Of a stretch of 64,000 nucleotides of DNA, positions 18,140 through 26,776 are shown in pieces. The position numbers and the translations under genes are program-made. Within the stretch, counting starts at the first letter, position 1. Every line of letters starts with the position of its first letter. Source of the DNA: Collinsella sp. (lineage in GTDB: Bacteria; Actinomycetota; Coriobacteriia; Coriobacteriales; Coriobacteriaceae). The notes under the pieces were generated by a model, which had not been told where the DNA came from, ran no database searches, and saw only the letters and a program-made list of their open reading frames with translations. The stretch is from the NCBI GenBank assembly GCA_019414445.1, contig DXMA01000004.1, positions 75,999 through 139,998 of the forward strand, written 5' to 3'.

Positions 18140-18164
18140 TGACAAAGGGGCAGTCCCTTTGTCA
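18140..18164. repeat. Short palindromic repeat (AAAGGG-GCAG-CCCTTT type)
   Basis: TGACAAAGGG gcag TCCCTTTGTCA; the same core recurs after the ABC transporter at about 22955-22980, with fewer paired ends there. Confidence 0.65.
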
Positions 18165-18221
18165 CATTGCAAATGGTCTTCCCTGCTTGTGGGACTTATG
18201 GGCCGTCCCTTTGTCGCCTCT

Positions 18222-19226
18222 TTATTGATGCTGGGAGCGCCAAGCGGTGGGGGTGGTGCCGGTGTGTTGCTTGAAGGCTTGGGCGAAGGCGGCCTGCTGA
18301 GGGTAGCCTAGACGCTCTGCCACCTGCGCTATCGTGAGCGCGCTATCGGCCAAAAGGTCCTGTGCTCGCTCCATACGGCGTCTGCGAATGTAGGCGCCCA
18401 GGGACTCGCCAGTTTGGGCCTTAAAGGTGGCGCATAGTTTGGAGCGGCTTGTGTAGAGCCTCTCGGCCACCTCGTTGATACCCACGCGTCTGCCTTTGTC
18501 GAGCGTGCGCTCAATCATTGCCGTTGCTTCTTCGGCAATGGTTATGCTGACACGTGTGTCTGCCGCCTGCCGCGCCTGCTTGTGGGCCGCGCGCGAACAG
18601 GCGAGCTCCGCGACCATGGTCTCCACGATGCCTTGCATATAGACGTGTCCGCCTACGGTGCGGGCGCGGTCCTCGTTAATCCGGCGCAGCGTGTGGCAGA
18701 TGGCAGACGTCGCCTCCTCGTGCCACGACTCGGCAAACGCTTCAAAGACTCCCACGAACTCAGTGGGATACCGATGCTCCAGCTCGTCAAAATACCCGGG
18801 CAAAAAGAGCACCGAGCGCGAGTGATAAAGCTGCCCTGCAAACAGCGGACTTAGTTCCTCGCCGCAGCTATCTTGGATAAAGCTGCACACCGCGCTGTTC
18901 GGCCACGGTCCATGCAAGGGTTTAAGGTTCGCAGGCGTTATGCCAGCCTCGGGCATGCATATAAGTGTGGGCGCGCTGAGCTCGCTCACGCAGGCGTACG
19001 GTTCGGGTGTGTATTCGGCCAGGTACATATCGTGCATCGGGGTAATGAAATGCTCCATAACGATGCAGGCGGGGGAGAGAGGCATGATCCATGCGCGTCC
19101 GTGCGCCCGATCGTTTGCCACCTCGCCGGTAAAGACGGCGCCCCTGCCGGTAAGCTCCAGGCCAAACTGCTCAAACTGCGGTGCGTAGAGCTCGGTTATG
19201 TCGGTCGCTGCCCGCCGTATTTGCAA
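18222..19226 (-). CDS. AraC-family transcriptional regulator
   Basis: A 334-aa regulator: a roughly 230-aa N-terminal sensing region of unknown ligand, then a C-terminal AraC domain with two helix-turn-helix units. The first is around GINEVAERLYTSRSKLCATF and the second around TIAQVAERLGYPQQAAFAQAF, ending GTTPTAWR. It is divergent from the paired ABC transporter and probably controls it, an arrangement like YbtA with YbtP/YbtQ. The start is a TTG at 19226 behind GGAAAGGGACG; no ATG lies nearby in frame. The ribosome-binding sequence is inside a 21-bp tandem duplication. Confidence 0.88.
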   Translation of the reverse strand: MQIRRAATDITELYAPQFEQFGLELTGRGAVFTGEVANDRAHGRAWIMPLSPACIVMEHFITPMHDMYLAEYTPEPYACVSELSAPTLICMPEAGITPANLKPLHGPWPNSAVCSFIQDSCGEELSPLFAGQLYHSRSVLFLPGYFDELEHRYPTEFVGVFEAFAESWHEEATSAICHTLRRINEDRARTVGGHVYMQGIVETMVAELACSRAAHKQARQAADTRVSITIAEEATAMIERTLDKGRRVGINEVAERLYTSRSKLCATFKAQTGESLGAYIRRRRMERAQDLLADSALTIAQVAERLGYPQQAAFAQAFKQHTGTTPTAWRSQHQ

Positions 19227-19229
19227 AAG

Positions 19230-19271
19230 CGTCCCTTTCCTTTGCAGAAACGTCCCTTTCCTTTGCAGAAA
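19230..19271. repeat. Two identical 21-bp tandem repeats at the araC start
   Basis: On the minus strand each unit ends GGAAAGGGACG, the araC ribosome-binding sequence. A partial third unit (CGTCC) follows at 19272. Copy number changes here would move or duplicate the binding site. Confidence 0.85.
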
Positions 19272-19291
19272 CGTCCACGCCTGGCTCGATT

Positions 19292-19307
19292 GTGAGCCAT
19301 GGCTAAC
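19292..19307. promoter_or_regulatory. Palindromic operator candidate 1
   Basis: GTGAGCCATGGCTAAC, a 16-bp palindrome with one mismatched pair, between the divergent AraC and ABC genes. An almost identical palindrome (GTTAGCCATGGCTGAC) lies ahead of the P-type ATPase unit at 23016. Confidence 0.6.
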
Positions 19308-19361
19308 ACATCAATGATAAGTTCATTACGGTTAACTTTCAAGCCGTTAGAAAGGAATCTC

Positions 19362-21188
19362 ATGGCAAAGGGATCAAAAAAGGAAGGCGGCGGTATCGGC
19401 GAGCTGCTTGCATATGCCGGCGACCGTAAATTCCTAACATATTTGGGCATGGCCCTCTCGGCGCTCTCGCAGCTGCTGAGCTTTGGCCCGTACGTGTGCA
19501 TTTGGCTTGTCGCGCGCGATCTGATCGCCGTGGCACCTAACTGGAGCGAAGCCTGCGATATCGCGATGTATGGTTGGTGGGCCGTCGGTTTTGCCCTGGT
19601 GAGCATCGTGATTTATTTCGTGGGGCTCATGTGCACACACCTGTCCGCGTTTCGCTGCGCGTCCAATATCCGCAAGGCTACGAGCGAGCATCTGCTTAAG
19701 CTGCCGCTCGGCTACTTTGACACGCACGCCACCGGTGAGCTGCGCCGTATCGTAGACGGCTGCGCCGCCTCAACCGAGACACTGCTCGCGCACATGCTGC
19801 CCGATATCGCCGGCGCCACCGCCATGGTCGTGGGCCTGCTCGTGCTGCTTTTCGCCCTCGATTGGCGTTTGGGCGCGGCATGCTTAATCTCGGTCGCCGT
19901 TTCGTTTTGTGCCATGGCCACCATGATGAGCGGCAAGGGCGCCGAGTTTATGAAGGCCTACATGGGCGCGCTGGTCAAGATGAACAAGACCGGCACCGAA
20001 TACGTGCGCGGCATCCCCGTGGTCAAGGTGTTCCAGCAGACGGTCTACTCCTTTAAGGCGTTTCACGATGCGATCGCCGAATACGCCGACATGGCGCAAA
20101 GCTATGCGGGCACGTTCTGCCGAGGCCCGCAGGTGCTCAACCTTACCGCGCTCAACGGCCTTGTGGCATTTCTTTTGCCTGTGGCGCTGCTGTTGGCGCC
20201 GGGCGAGACGGACTTCGCGCACTTTATGGTCAATTTTACGTTTTACGCGATCTTTTCGGCCGTGGTGCCGACGGCCATGACCAAGCTTATGTTTGTGGGC
20301 GAGGCGTCTCAGATGAGTGCCGATTCGCTGGCTCGCATCCGAAGCGTTATGGATTCCAAGCAGCTCTCCGTGCCCGCTCAACCCAAGCACCCCGCTGGCA
20401 GCGATGTGCGCTTTGAGGACGTGAGCTTTACCTACGAGGGTGCCGAGGCACCTGCCGTCAACCATGTGAGCTTTAGCGTTTCCGCAGGCAGCACCCTCGC
20501 GTTGGTGGGCCCCTCGGGCGGCGGTAAGTCAACCTGCGCCAGCCTGATCCCGCGTTTTTGGGATGTTTCCGCGGGTCGCGTGCTCGTAGGCGGCGTAGAC
20601 GTTCGCGACATGGATCCCCACGAGCTTATGGACCAGGTCGCCTTTGTGTTCCAGACCAACCAGCTGTTCCGGCAAACACTTGCCGATAACGTGCGTGCCT
20701 CCAAGCCCACGGCCACTGACGACGAAGTGCGTGCGGCCCTCTCCGCAGCTCAGTGCGACGACATTGTGGCCAAGCTCCCACAGGGCATCAATACCATGCT
20801 CGGTGCCGGCGGGGCGTATCTTTCGGGCGGCGAGGTGCAGCGCGTGGCACTCGCCCGCGCGATCCTTAAAGACGCACCTATCGTGGTGCTCGATGAGGCC
20901 ACGGCGTTTGCCGATCCCGAGAACGAGGCGCTCATCCAGCGCGCCTTTAGCAAGCTGGCGGCGGGTCGCACGGTCATTATGATTGCGCACCGACTCTCGA
21001 CTGTAGTGGGGGCCGACAAGATCGTGGTGCTCAACCAAGGTAGCGTGCAGGAGACTGGCACCCATGCCGAGCTGCTGTCCCAAAACGGCCTGTACGCCAA
21101 GATGTGGGCCGAATACGAACAGGCCGCGAGCTGGAAAATCACTGCAGCGACCGCGGATGCCGCCGTCACGAAGGGAGGCGAGGCCTAA
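19362..21188 (+). CDS. ABC transporter, fused permease/ATPase, first half
   Basis: A 608-aa half-transporter with about six membrane segments (residues 25-320) and a C-terminal ATPase. Walker A is GPSGGGKST, the signature is LSGGEVQR, Walker B is IVVLDEAT, and the switch His lies in IAHRLS. In the Walker B segment EATAFADPENE replaces the common EATASLD, as in YbtP/IrtA-like proteins. ATG 19362 has AAAGGAA upstream. It ends one base before the second half starts, so the two very likely form a heterodimer. The AraC neighbour and operator suggest metal-chelate or siderophore transport; a drug exporter is the alternative. Confidence 0.88.
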   Translation: MAKGSKKEGGGIGELLAYAGDRKFLTYLGMALSALSQLLSFGPYVCIWLVARDLIAVAPNWSEACDIAMYGWWAVGFALVSIVIYFVGLMCTHLSAFRCASNIRKATSEHLLKLPLGYFDTHATGELRRIVDGCAASTETLLAHMLPDIAGATAMVVGLLVLLFALDWRLGAACLISVAVSFCAMATMMSGKGAEFMKAYMGALVKMNKTGTEYVRGIPVVKVFQQTVYSFKAFHDAIAEYADMAQSYAGTFCRGPQVLNLTALNGLVAFLLPVALLLAPGETDFAHFMVNFTFYAIFSAVVPTAMTKLMFVGEASQMSADSLARIRSVMDSKQLSVPAQPKHPAGSDVRFEDVSFTYEGAEAPAVNHVSFSVSAGSTLALVGPSGGGKSTCASLIPRFWDVSAGRVLVGGVDVRDMDPHELMDQVAFVFQTNQLFRQTLADNVRASKPTATDDEVRAALSAAQCDDIVAKLPQGINTMLGAGGAYLSGGEVQRVALARAILKDAPIVVLDEATAFADPENEALIQRAFSKLAAGRTVIMIAHRLSTVVGADKIVVLNQGSVQETGTHAELLSQNGLYAKMWAEYEQAASWKITAATADAAVTKGGEA

Positions 21189-22946
21189 ATGTTCGCCTCA
21201 TTCCAAAAGAAGTATTTCCTATCCGATAAAGGCGTCGCCGGCGTAAAACGCGGCATTTTCTGGACCGCGCTTACCAATCTCATTACCATGGCCGGCATGG
21301 GCTTATTGTTCCTGGTCATGGCCGGTTTTGTCGAACATCTCGCCACCGGTGCCGACCTGCCGGATGCCCTGCCGATTGTGGGCGGCCTCCTGGTCTTTTT
21401 CGTGTTGCTCTTTGCCTCTAACTGGCAGCAGTATTACTACACCTACTGCATCTTTTACGAGGAGTGCGGCAAGCAGCGTATGGAGATCGCCGAGCGCTTG
21501 CGCAAGCTGCCGCTGTCGTTTTTTGGCCGTCGTGATCTGGCCGATTTAACCGAGACCATTATGGGCGACGTCCAGGCCATGGAGCACGCCTACAGCCACG
21601 TGCTGGGAGAGCTTTGGGGTGCCATCATCGCAAGCGCCATTGTGTTCGTGGCGTCGCTGTTCTTTTGCTGGCAGCTGGCGATCGCGGCGTTTTGGAGCGT
21701 GCCCGTGGCCTTTGCCGTGCTGTATCTGACACGCGGCCCCATGACCCCGGTGTTCGACCATGTGCGTGCCGAGAAGGTCAAGGTTACCGAGGCGATCCAG
21801 GAGACGCTCGACTGCGTGCGCGAGATCCGCGCCACCAACCAGGAGGCTCATTATCTTGAGGGGCTCAACGCCGTGATCGATGCCGAGGAGCGCGAGACCA
21901 CCAAAGGCGAGCTCGCCAATGGGCTTTTGGTCAACTCCGCCTTTGCCATCCTGCGCCTGGGGATTGCCACCACGTTGGTCACGGGCGCTGCGATGGTCGC
22001 CTCCGGCCAGGTCGACTTTTTGGTGATGTTTGCCTTCCTGCTTATGGTGAGCCGCATCTATGCGCCCTTCGATCAGGCACTGATGCTGATGTCCGAGCTG
22101 TTTGCCGCCGAGTCGTCGGCCAAGCGCATGCGTTCCATCATGGAAGAGCCTGTGGCGCGGGGCAGCGAGAAATTTGAGCCCGTGGGCCACGATGTGGTGT
22201 TCGATCACGTGGCATTTGGCTATGGTGCGGGCGAGGACGGCCGCGCCGGCGAGAAAGTTCTTACCGATGTGAGCTTTACCGCCAAGGAAGGCGAGGTCAC
22301 GGCACTGGTCGGTCCTTCGGGCTCCGGTAAGTCCACGGTGAGCCGCCTGGCCGCGCGCTTTTGGGACGCCACCGAAGGCACGGTTACCGTGGGCGGTGTG
22401 GATGTTGCGAGCGTGGACCCCGAGGTGCTGCTGCGCGACTATGCCATTGTGTTTCAAGACGTGCTGCTCTTTGACGACACGGTGATGGGAAACATCCGCC
22501 TTGGCCGTCGCGATGCCACCGATGAGGAAGTGCTTGCCGCCGCGCGTGCCGCCAACTGCGACGAGTTTGTAAGCCGCATGCCGCAGGGCTATGACACCAT
22601 GATCGGCGAGAACGGCTCCAAGCTGTCCGGCGGTGAGCGCCAGCGCATCTCTATCGCCCGTGCGCTGCTCAAAGACGCGCCTATCGTGCTGTTGGACGAG
22701 GCGACGGCGAGCTTGGATGTGGAGAACGAGACCGTGGTTCAGCAGGCGCTCTCCCGTCTGCTTGCAGGTAAGACGGTTATCGTTATTGCCCACCGTATGC
22801 GTACGGTGGAAAATGCCGACAAAATCGTTGTACTCAAGGATGGTGTGGTTGCCGAGCAGGGCACTCCGGCGCAGCTCAAGGCGGCAGGTGGAGAATTCGC
22901 CCGCATGGTGGCGCTGCAAAAGGAAGCAGCTACCTGGCAGTTGTAA
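21189..22946 (+). CDS. ABC transporter, fused permease/ATPase, second half
   Basis: A 585-aa partner of the preceding half. Six membrane segments (about residues 15-310) are followed by an ATPase with GPSGSGKST, LSGGERQR, IVLLDEATASLD and the switch His in IAHRMR. Both halves have intact signature and Walker motifs, so both sites may hydrolyse ATP. Its ATG directly follows the partner's TAA. A palindromic GGGACAGTCCC repeat follows within 10-30 nt. No substrate-binding protein is encoded nearby, as for YbtPQ/IrtAB-type importers and for exporters. Confidence 0.88.
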   Translation: MFASFQKKYFLSDKGVAGVKRGIFWTALTNLITMAGMGLLFLVMAGFVEHLATGADLPDALPIVGGLLVFFVLLFASNWQQYYYTYCIFYEECGKQRMEIAERLRKLPLSFFGRRDLADLTETIMGDVQAMEHAYSHVLGELWGAIIASAIVFVASLFFCWQLAIAAFWSVPVAFAVLYLTRGPMTPVFDHVRAEKVKVTEAIQETLDCVREIRATNQEAHYLEGLNAVIDAEERETTKGELANGLLVNSAFAILRLGIATTLVTGAAMVASGQVDFLVMFAFLLMVSRIYAPFDQALMLMSELFAAESSAKRMRSIMEEPVARGSEKFEPVGHDVVFDHVAFGYGAGEDGRAGEKVLTDVSFTAKEGEVTALVGPSGSGKSTVSRLAARFWDATEGTVTVGGVDVASVDPEVLLRDYAIVFQDVLLFDDTVMGNIRLGRRDATDEEVLAAARAANCDEFVSRMPQGYDTMIGENGSKLSGGERQRISIARALLKDAPIVLLDEATASLDVENETVVQQALSRLLAGKTVIVIAHRMRTVENADKIVVLKDGVVAEQGTPAQLKAAGGEFARMVALQKEAATWQL

Positions 22947-22954
22947 GAAGGGGC

Positions 22955-22980
22955 AAAGGGACAGTCCCTTTCTCACATTG
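22955..22980. repeat. Short palindromic repeat (GGGACAGTCCC type)
   Basis: GCAAAGGGACAGTCCCTTTC then TCACATTG: the AAAGGGACAGTCCCTTT centre is palindromic and resembles 18140-18164, including the following TCACATTG. Confidence 0.6.
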
Positions 22981-23015
22981 ACAATCGGTTACTCCGCATC
23001 GTTAATTTTCAAAAG

Positions 23016-23031
23016 GTTAGCCATGGCTGAC
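23016..23031. promoter_or_regulatory. Palindromic operator candidate 2
   Basis: GTTAGCCATGGCTGAC within the longer AGGTTAGCC AT GGCTGACCT (23014-23033). The half-site AGGTTAGCC resembles DtxR/IdeR half-sites but with a wider centre. TAAAAT (23045-23050) just downstream could be a -10 box, so a bound repressor would block it. GTTAATTTTCAA at 23001 also has a near-copy (GTTAACTTTCAA) at 19331. Confidence 0.6.
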
Positions 23032-23141
23032 CTAGATAGTTAGATAAAATTGAGATATTTCAAAAGCGTGCTCGAGCAAACTTGTTTACTCGGGTGCTGA
23101 AGCACCATGCCGCGTCCAATGCGGCAAAAGGGAGAAGCAAC

Positions 23142-23387
23142 ATGAAGAAGTCGACGTTCAATACCCTGCTTGTCGGTGGCGGTTTTCTGCTTGGCACGGC
23201 CGGCATCAAGCTGCTTACCAGCGCTCCGGTCAAGAATGCCTGCGTGCAGGGTATTGCGTGCGGTATGCGCATCAAGAACGGCTACCAGGACATGGTCGAG
23301 CAGGCCAAGGCTAATGTCGACGACATGGTTGCCGAGGCTGCTTACATCACCCAGAGCGAGGCCGCTGCTGACGAGGCAGCCGAGTAA
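23142..23387 (+). CDS. Small protein upstream of P-type ATPase
   Basis: An 81-aa protein with one hydrophobic N-terminal stretch (TLLVGGGFLLGTAGIKLL, about residues 8-25) and an acidic Ala-rich tail. I recall similar short proteins beside heavy-metal ATPases (possibly the DUF6110 group), which I cannot confirm. It may be a membrane-anchored partner or metal chaperone-like protein, but it has no clear metal ligand set (two Cys only). ATG 23142 follows GGGAGAAG. The ATPase starts 18 nt after its stop, so the two are one unit. Confidence 0.7.
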   Translation: MKKSTFNTLLVGGGFLLGTAGIKLLTSAPVKNACVQGIACGMRIKNGYQDMVEQAKANVDDMVAEAAYITQSEAAADEAAE

Positions 23388-23405
23388 CGCTCCCAGGCAC
23401 AAACT

Positions 23406-25481
23406 ATGAGATTCTCGATTATTAGCGAGATCCCCGGCAGGACCCGTCTTCAATTGGCGGGTCCTGTGCCAGAGAGCGATCTCGATGCACTTCTAAAGCT
23501 CAGTGGCGAAATCGATGGTGTGCGCAAGGTGCGCGTCTACGGCCGTATTGGCCAGATGGCGCTCGAATACGACGAGTCGCGCCGCGATGCCGTGCTGGCC
23601 GCCGTCGGTGCGCTCGACGCTCAGGCCATTGCCGACGCAAAGACAGGCTACGTGATGCAGCTTGAGCCACGCAAGCACAAGCTCGTCATGGATCTTGCCA
23701 CACTTATCGGTGCCCATTACGCACGTCGCTGGTTCTTGCCCACGCCCCTGCGTGCGGTGTTTGTCGTGGCCGGTTACATGGCATTTTTGCGCGCTGCCCT
23801 TCATGAGCTCGCGCAGCCGCGCCTGACCGTTCCCGTGCTCGACGCTTCGGCCATCGGCATTTCGTTCGTCAAGCGTGATGTCGACACCGCGGGCCAGACG
23901 ATGTTCCTGCTCAACGTGGGCGAGCTGCTCGAGGACTACACCCGCGCCATGAGCGAAAACGAGCTCATCAACTCGCTGCTCGATGTGCCCGACAAGGCGC
24001 AAAAGGTCGTCGGCGACACCGAGGTAAGCGTTGCCGCCACCGAGCTCGAGCCCGGCGACTTGGTCGCCGTGCGCACCGGCATGTCCATCTGCATCGACGG
24101 TGTTGTCGAGCAGGGGAGCGCTATGGTCAACCAGGCGACCCTGACCGGCGAGCCGCTGGCCGTCGAGCGCAGCGTGGGCGACGACGTGTTCGCCGGTACC
24201 GTCGTGGAAGACGGCGGCATCTTGGTGCGCGTGCGCGCCAATACGGCGCAAACCAAACTGCGCTCAATCGTCTCGCTCGTGCAGACGGCCGACTCGCTCA
24301 AGTCCGAGGGCCAGTCGCATATGGAGGACCTTGCCAACAAGATCGTCCCGTGGAACTTCCTGCTCGCGGGCCTGGTTGCGCTCACCACGCGCAGTCTCAT
24401 CAAGACCTCCGCGGCACTGATGGTCGACTACTCGTGCGCACTCAAGCTCACGGGTTCCGTTGCCGTCATGACTGCCATGAGCGATGCTGCCAAGATGGGC
24501 GTTATGGTCAAGGGCGCTAAGTACTTTGAGTCGTTTGCCAAGGCCGATACCATTGTCTTTGACAAGACCGGTACGCTGACCGAGGCCCAGCCGCGCCTAG
24601 CTTGCGTGCTCACGACCGACGGCTGGAGCGAGGACGAGGTCCTGCGCCTTTCCGCTTGCTTGGAGGAGCATTTTCCGCATCCGGTGGCGCGTGCCGTGGT
24701 CAACGCCGCCCGCGAGCGCGGGCTCGAGCACCGCGAGCGTCACGCTGCGGTCGAGTATATTGTGGCGCACGGCATCGCTTCGTCCATCGAAGGGCGTCGC
24801 GCGATTATCGGCTCGGCACACTTTGTGTTTGAGGACGAGAGCGCGCAGCTCGAGGCCGACATTAAGGAGCAAATCGAGTCCCAGATGCAGGGCCTGTCGC
24901 CGCTGTATCTGGCGGTCGATGGAAAGGTCGTCGGCGTGCTCGGTATCGAGGACCCGCTCAAGCCCGGGGTCCGCGAGGCAATCGCCGACCTGCATGCGCT
25001 GGGCGTCAAGCATGTCGTTATGCTCACGGGCGACTCCGAGCGCACGGCCGAGCGCATTGCGCGAGAGGCGGGCGTCGACGAGTTTAAGGCCGAGCTGCTG
25101 CCCGAGGACAAGTACGCGTATGTGGAGCGCATTAAGGGCGAGGGGCGCCACGTTGCCATGGTGGGCGACGGCGTCAACGATTCGCCGGCGCTCGGTTTGG
25201 CCGATGTGGGGTTGGCCATGGGCGGCGGAAGCGACATTGCCAAGGAGGTCGCCGATATCATCCTGACCGATACGGATCTTGCCGCGATCGTGCGCCTGCG
25301 CCGCATGAGTCAGGGGCTTATCGATCGTCTGACGAGTTCGTATTCCAAGGTGATGCTCACCAACTCGGCGCTCCTGGCGCTGGGCATTACCGGCATGATC
25401 ACTCCGCAGACGTCGTCACTGCTGCACAACGGCTCAACGATCGCCTACAGCCTGGGCAACGCCAAGGCATATCTGCGTTAA
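23406..25481 (+). CDS. Heavy-metal P1B-type ATPase with non-canonical metal motif
   Basis: A 691-aa cation pump. The N-terminal domain (about residues 1-70) has the fold-like pattern of a metal-binding domain but no CxxC. The actuator loop carries TGEP; the phosphorylation site is FDKTGTLTEAQPR; the hinge is MVGDGVNDSPALGLADVGLAMG. HPVARAV is the HP locus. The membrane site normally reading CPC is YSCALKL: only the last Cys remains and Pro is Ser. This places it in a divergent P1B branch, so a canonical Cu/Zn/Cd assignment is unsafe; iron or manganese is possible given the operator. The start lacks a strong ribosome site. Confidence 0.88.
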   Translation: MRFSIISEIPGRTRLQLAGPVPESDLDALLKLSGEIDGVRKVRVYGRIGQMALEYDESRRDAVLAAVGALDAQAIADAKTGYVMQLEPRKHKLVMDLATLIGAHYARRWFLPTPLRAVFVVAGYMAFLRAALHELAQPRLTVPVLDASAIGISFVKRDVDTAGQTMFLLNVGELLEDYTRAMSENELINSLLDVPDKAQKVVGDTEVSVAATELEPGDLVAVRTGMSICIDGVVEQGSAMVNQATLTGEPLAVERSVGDDVFAGTVVEDGGILVRVRANTAQTKLRSIVSLVQTADSLKSEGQSHMEDLANKIVPWNFLLAGLVALTTRSLIKTSAALMVDYSCALKLTGSVAVMTAMSDAAKMGVMVKGAKYFESFAKADTIVFDKTGTLTEAQPRLACVLTTDGWSEDEVLRLSACLEEHFPHPVARAVVNAARERGLEHRERHAAVEYIVAHGIASSIEGRRAIIGSAHFVFEDESAQLEADIKEQIESQMQGLSPLYLAVDGKVVGVLGIEDPLKPGVREAIADLHALGVKHVVMLTGDSERTAERIAREAGVDEFKAELLPEDKYAYVERIKGEGRHVAMVGDGVNDSPALGLADVGLAMGGGSDIAKEVADIILTDTDLAAIVRLRRMSQGLIDRLTSSYSKVMLTNSALLALGITGMITPQTSSLLHNGSTIAYSLGNAKAYLR

Positions 25482-25505
25482 CAGACGTGTTCACCCACGT
25501 TATCT

Positions 25506-25551
25506 GGCCTGCGCCCAGACGGCATCGGTGTCGTCCAGGCGCAGGCCTTTT
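25506..25551 (+). terminator. Terminator of the P-type ATPase unit
   Basis: GGCCTGCGCC (25506-25515) pairs perfectly with GGCGCAGGCC (25538-25547), followed by TTTT. The stem overlaps the start region of the next reading frame. Confidence 0.8.
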
Positions 25552-26044
25552 GCATTTGGATGCCAACGTATGGGTTGATTCGTTTTGCGTCGACCATGCC
25601 GAGTCGCTTGCCGCGCGTGCGTTTATTGGGCAGGCGACGGAGGCGGGGGCGTTGCTGTTCTTTCCGGTGCATATCGCTAAAGACGTGCTGTACGTTGTCC
25701 AACACGAGCTGAAGTGCAGCGTTCTTGCCAGCGGGGGAGCGCTCGACGAGGCGTCTGCCCGCGCGATTGGCGATGCGGCGCTGGCGTTTGTTCGAAATAT
25801 GACCGAAAACGCCACGGCCGTGGGTGCAGAAGCGTCGGACCTTTGGCTGGCCGACAAATACTTAGCGCTCCATTGCGATTACGAGGACAACTTGGTACTC
25901 GCCGCATGCAAGCGCGCGCAGGTTGATTACTTGGTGACCAACGATCGCAAACTGCTCGAACATGCCGACCTTGCAGCAAAGACCCCGCGCCAAATGATGC
26001 CGATTCTCGCGCTGGCCGAACGCGGCGGCGCGGCTATCGGTTGA
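25550..26044 (+). CDS. PIN-domain-like protein
   Basis: About 164 aa with a PIN-type ribonuclease pattern. LDANVWVD near the start gives the first acidic residue, and DYEDNLVLAACKRAQVDYLVTNDRKLL near residues 110-136 gives the acidic cluster and the TND block. No antitoxin-like small gene precedes it, so it is either an orphan toxin-type gene or a housekeeping PIN protein. The start is uncertain: a TTG at 25550 or 25556 directly after the terminator is possible. A frame from GTG 25487 would be encoded across that terminator and reads as Arg/Pro-rich filler. Confidence 0.65.
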   Translation: MHLDANVWVDSFCVDHAESLAARAFIGQATEAGALLFFPVHIAKDVLYVVQHELKCSVLASGGALDEASARAIGDAALAFVRNMTENATAVGAEASDLWLADKYLALHCDYEDNLVLAACKRAQVDYLVTNDRKLLEHADLAAKTPRQMMPILALAERGGAAIG

Positions 26045-26056
26045 CGCGAACTGTTT

Positions 26057-26093
26057 GCGGGCCTCTTGGACGACGATGCGCCAAGGGGCCCGC
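26057..26093. terminator. Bidirectional hairpin between convergent genes
   Basis: GCGGGCCTCTTGG / CCAAGGGGCCCGC with one mismatch, placed between the PIN gene (+) and the unknown gene (-). There is no T-run on either side. Confidence 0.55.
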
Positions 26094-26102
26094 GCCTGCT
26101 AT

Positions 26103-26537
26103 TTACAAAAGCTCGGCCTTAATGGCGGGACTTTCTGCGAGCTGCTCGGCTGCCTTTTCGTCGGAGCTGTCTAGTGCTGCCAGACTGCGGTAGACCCACT
26201 CGTTGACCTGGGTGTTCTTGACGCCCGCAGTTTGCATAAGGGCGCCTACCTCGCGGATTGCTGCGAGCAGATCGGCTTTGGGACCCGCGAGCTCGACCTC
26301 GATGCCGTGGTAGGCGGCCACGCCGCGGTTCTCACTCACGTGGTCGATAAAGCCCTCGACGGTCTCAAACTGCTGGGCGAGAACCGCATCATCGTCAGTG
26401 TCCAGCGCGACGAGTGCGTTCGATATCGTGAGGGCGGGATGTCCGCAGGGGACAAAGCCTTCGATGACATCCATAGCTTCGGTAATGGTTGAGCCCAGGC
26501 CTGCGAGGGCATTGACGAGTTGCTGCTTGGTATCCAT
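26103..26537 (-). CDS. Unknown conserved-looking soluble protein
   Basis: A 144-aa acidic protein with no family I recognise. It is predicted largely helical, with no signal peptide or membrane segment. It contains GFVPCGHPALTISNALVALDTDDD (about residues 27-50) and a C-terminal half rich in Ala/Glu helices. ATG 26537 follows GAAAGGACC, a good ribosome site, and codon use is like its neighbours, so it looks real. It stands alone, transcribed away from tmRNA, and converges on the PIN gene. Confidence 0.6.
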   Translation of the reverse strand: MDTKQQLVNALAGLGSTITEAMDVIEGFVPCGHPALTISNALVALDTDDDAVLAQQFETVEGFIDHVSENRGVAAYHGIEVELAGPKADLLAAIREVGALMQTAGVKNTQVNEWVYRSLAALDSSDEKAAEQLAESPAIKAELL

Positions 26538-26672
26538 AACGGTCCTTTCGACGGGTTAATTTTGCTTGGCGAAAATATACGTGACGCGATCGGTAGCAAA
26601 AGTGCGAAGTGTGGTGCACATTAGGGTCTTCACAGCTCGTGCATAGAGCAGCTGTCTGCCTTTAGAACGTGG

Positions 26673-26678
26673 TAAGAT
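26673..26678 (+). promoter_or_regulatory. Possible -10 box upstream of tmRNA
   Basis: TAAGAT, 99 nt before the mature tmRNA 5' end, with a GCGGGGTTCACCCCGC hairpin (26691-26706) in between. No clear -35 box, so this is weak. Confidence 0.3.
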
Positions 26679-26776
26679 AGCTATCCACGAGCGGGGTTCA
26701 CCCCGCGTGTTCCTTGAAAAGTCGACGGTTATCGGGTGTTTGCAGGCCCAATACCATCCAGACTTTCCCAATATTC

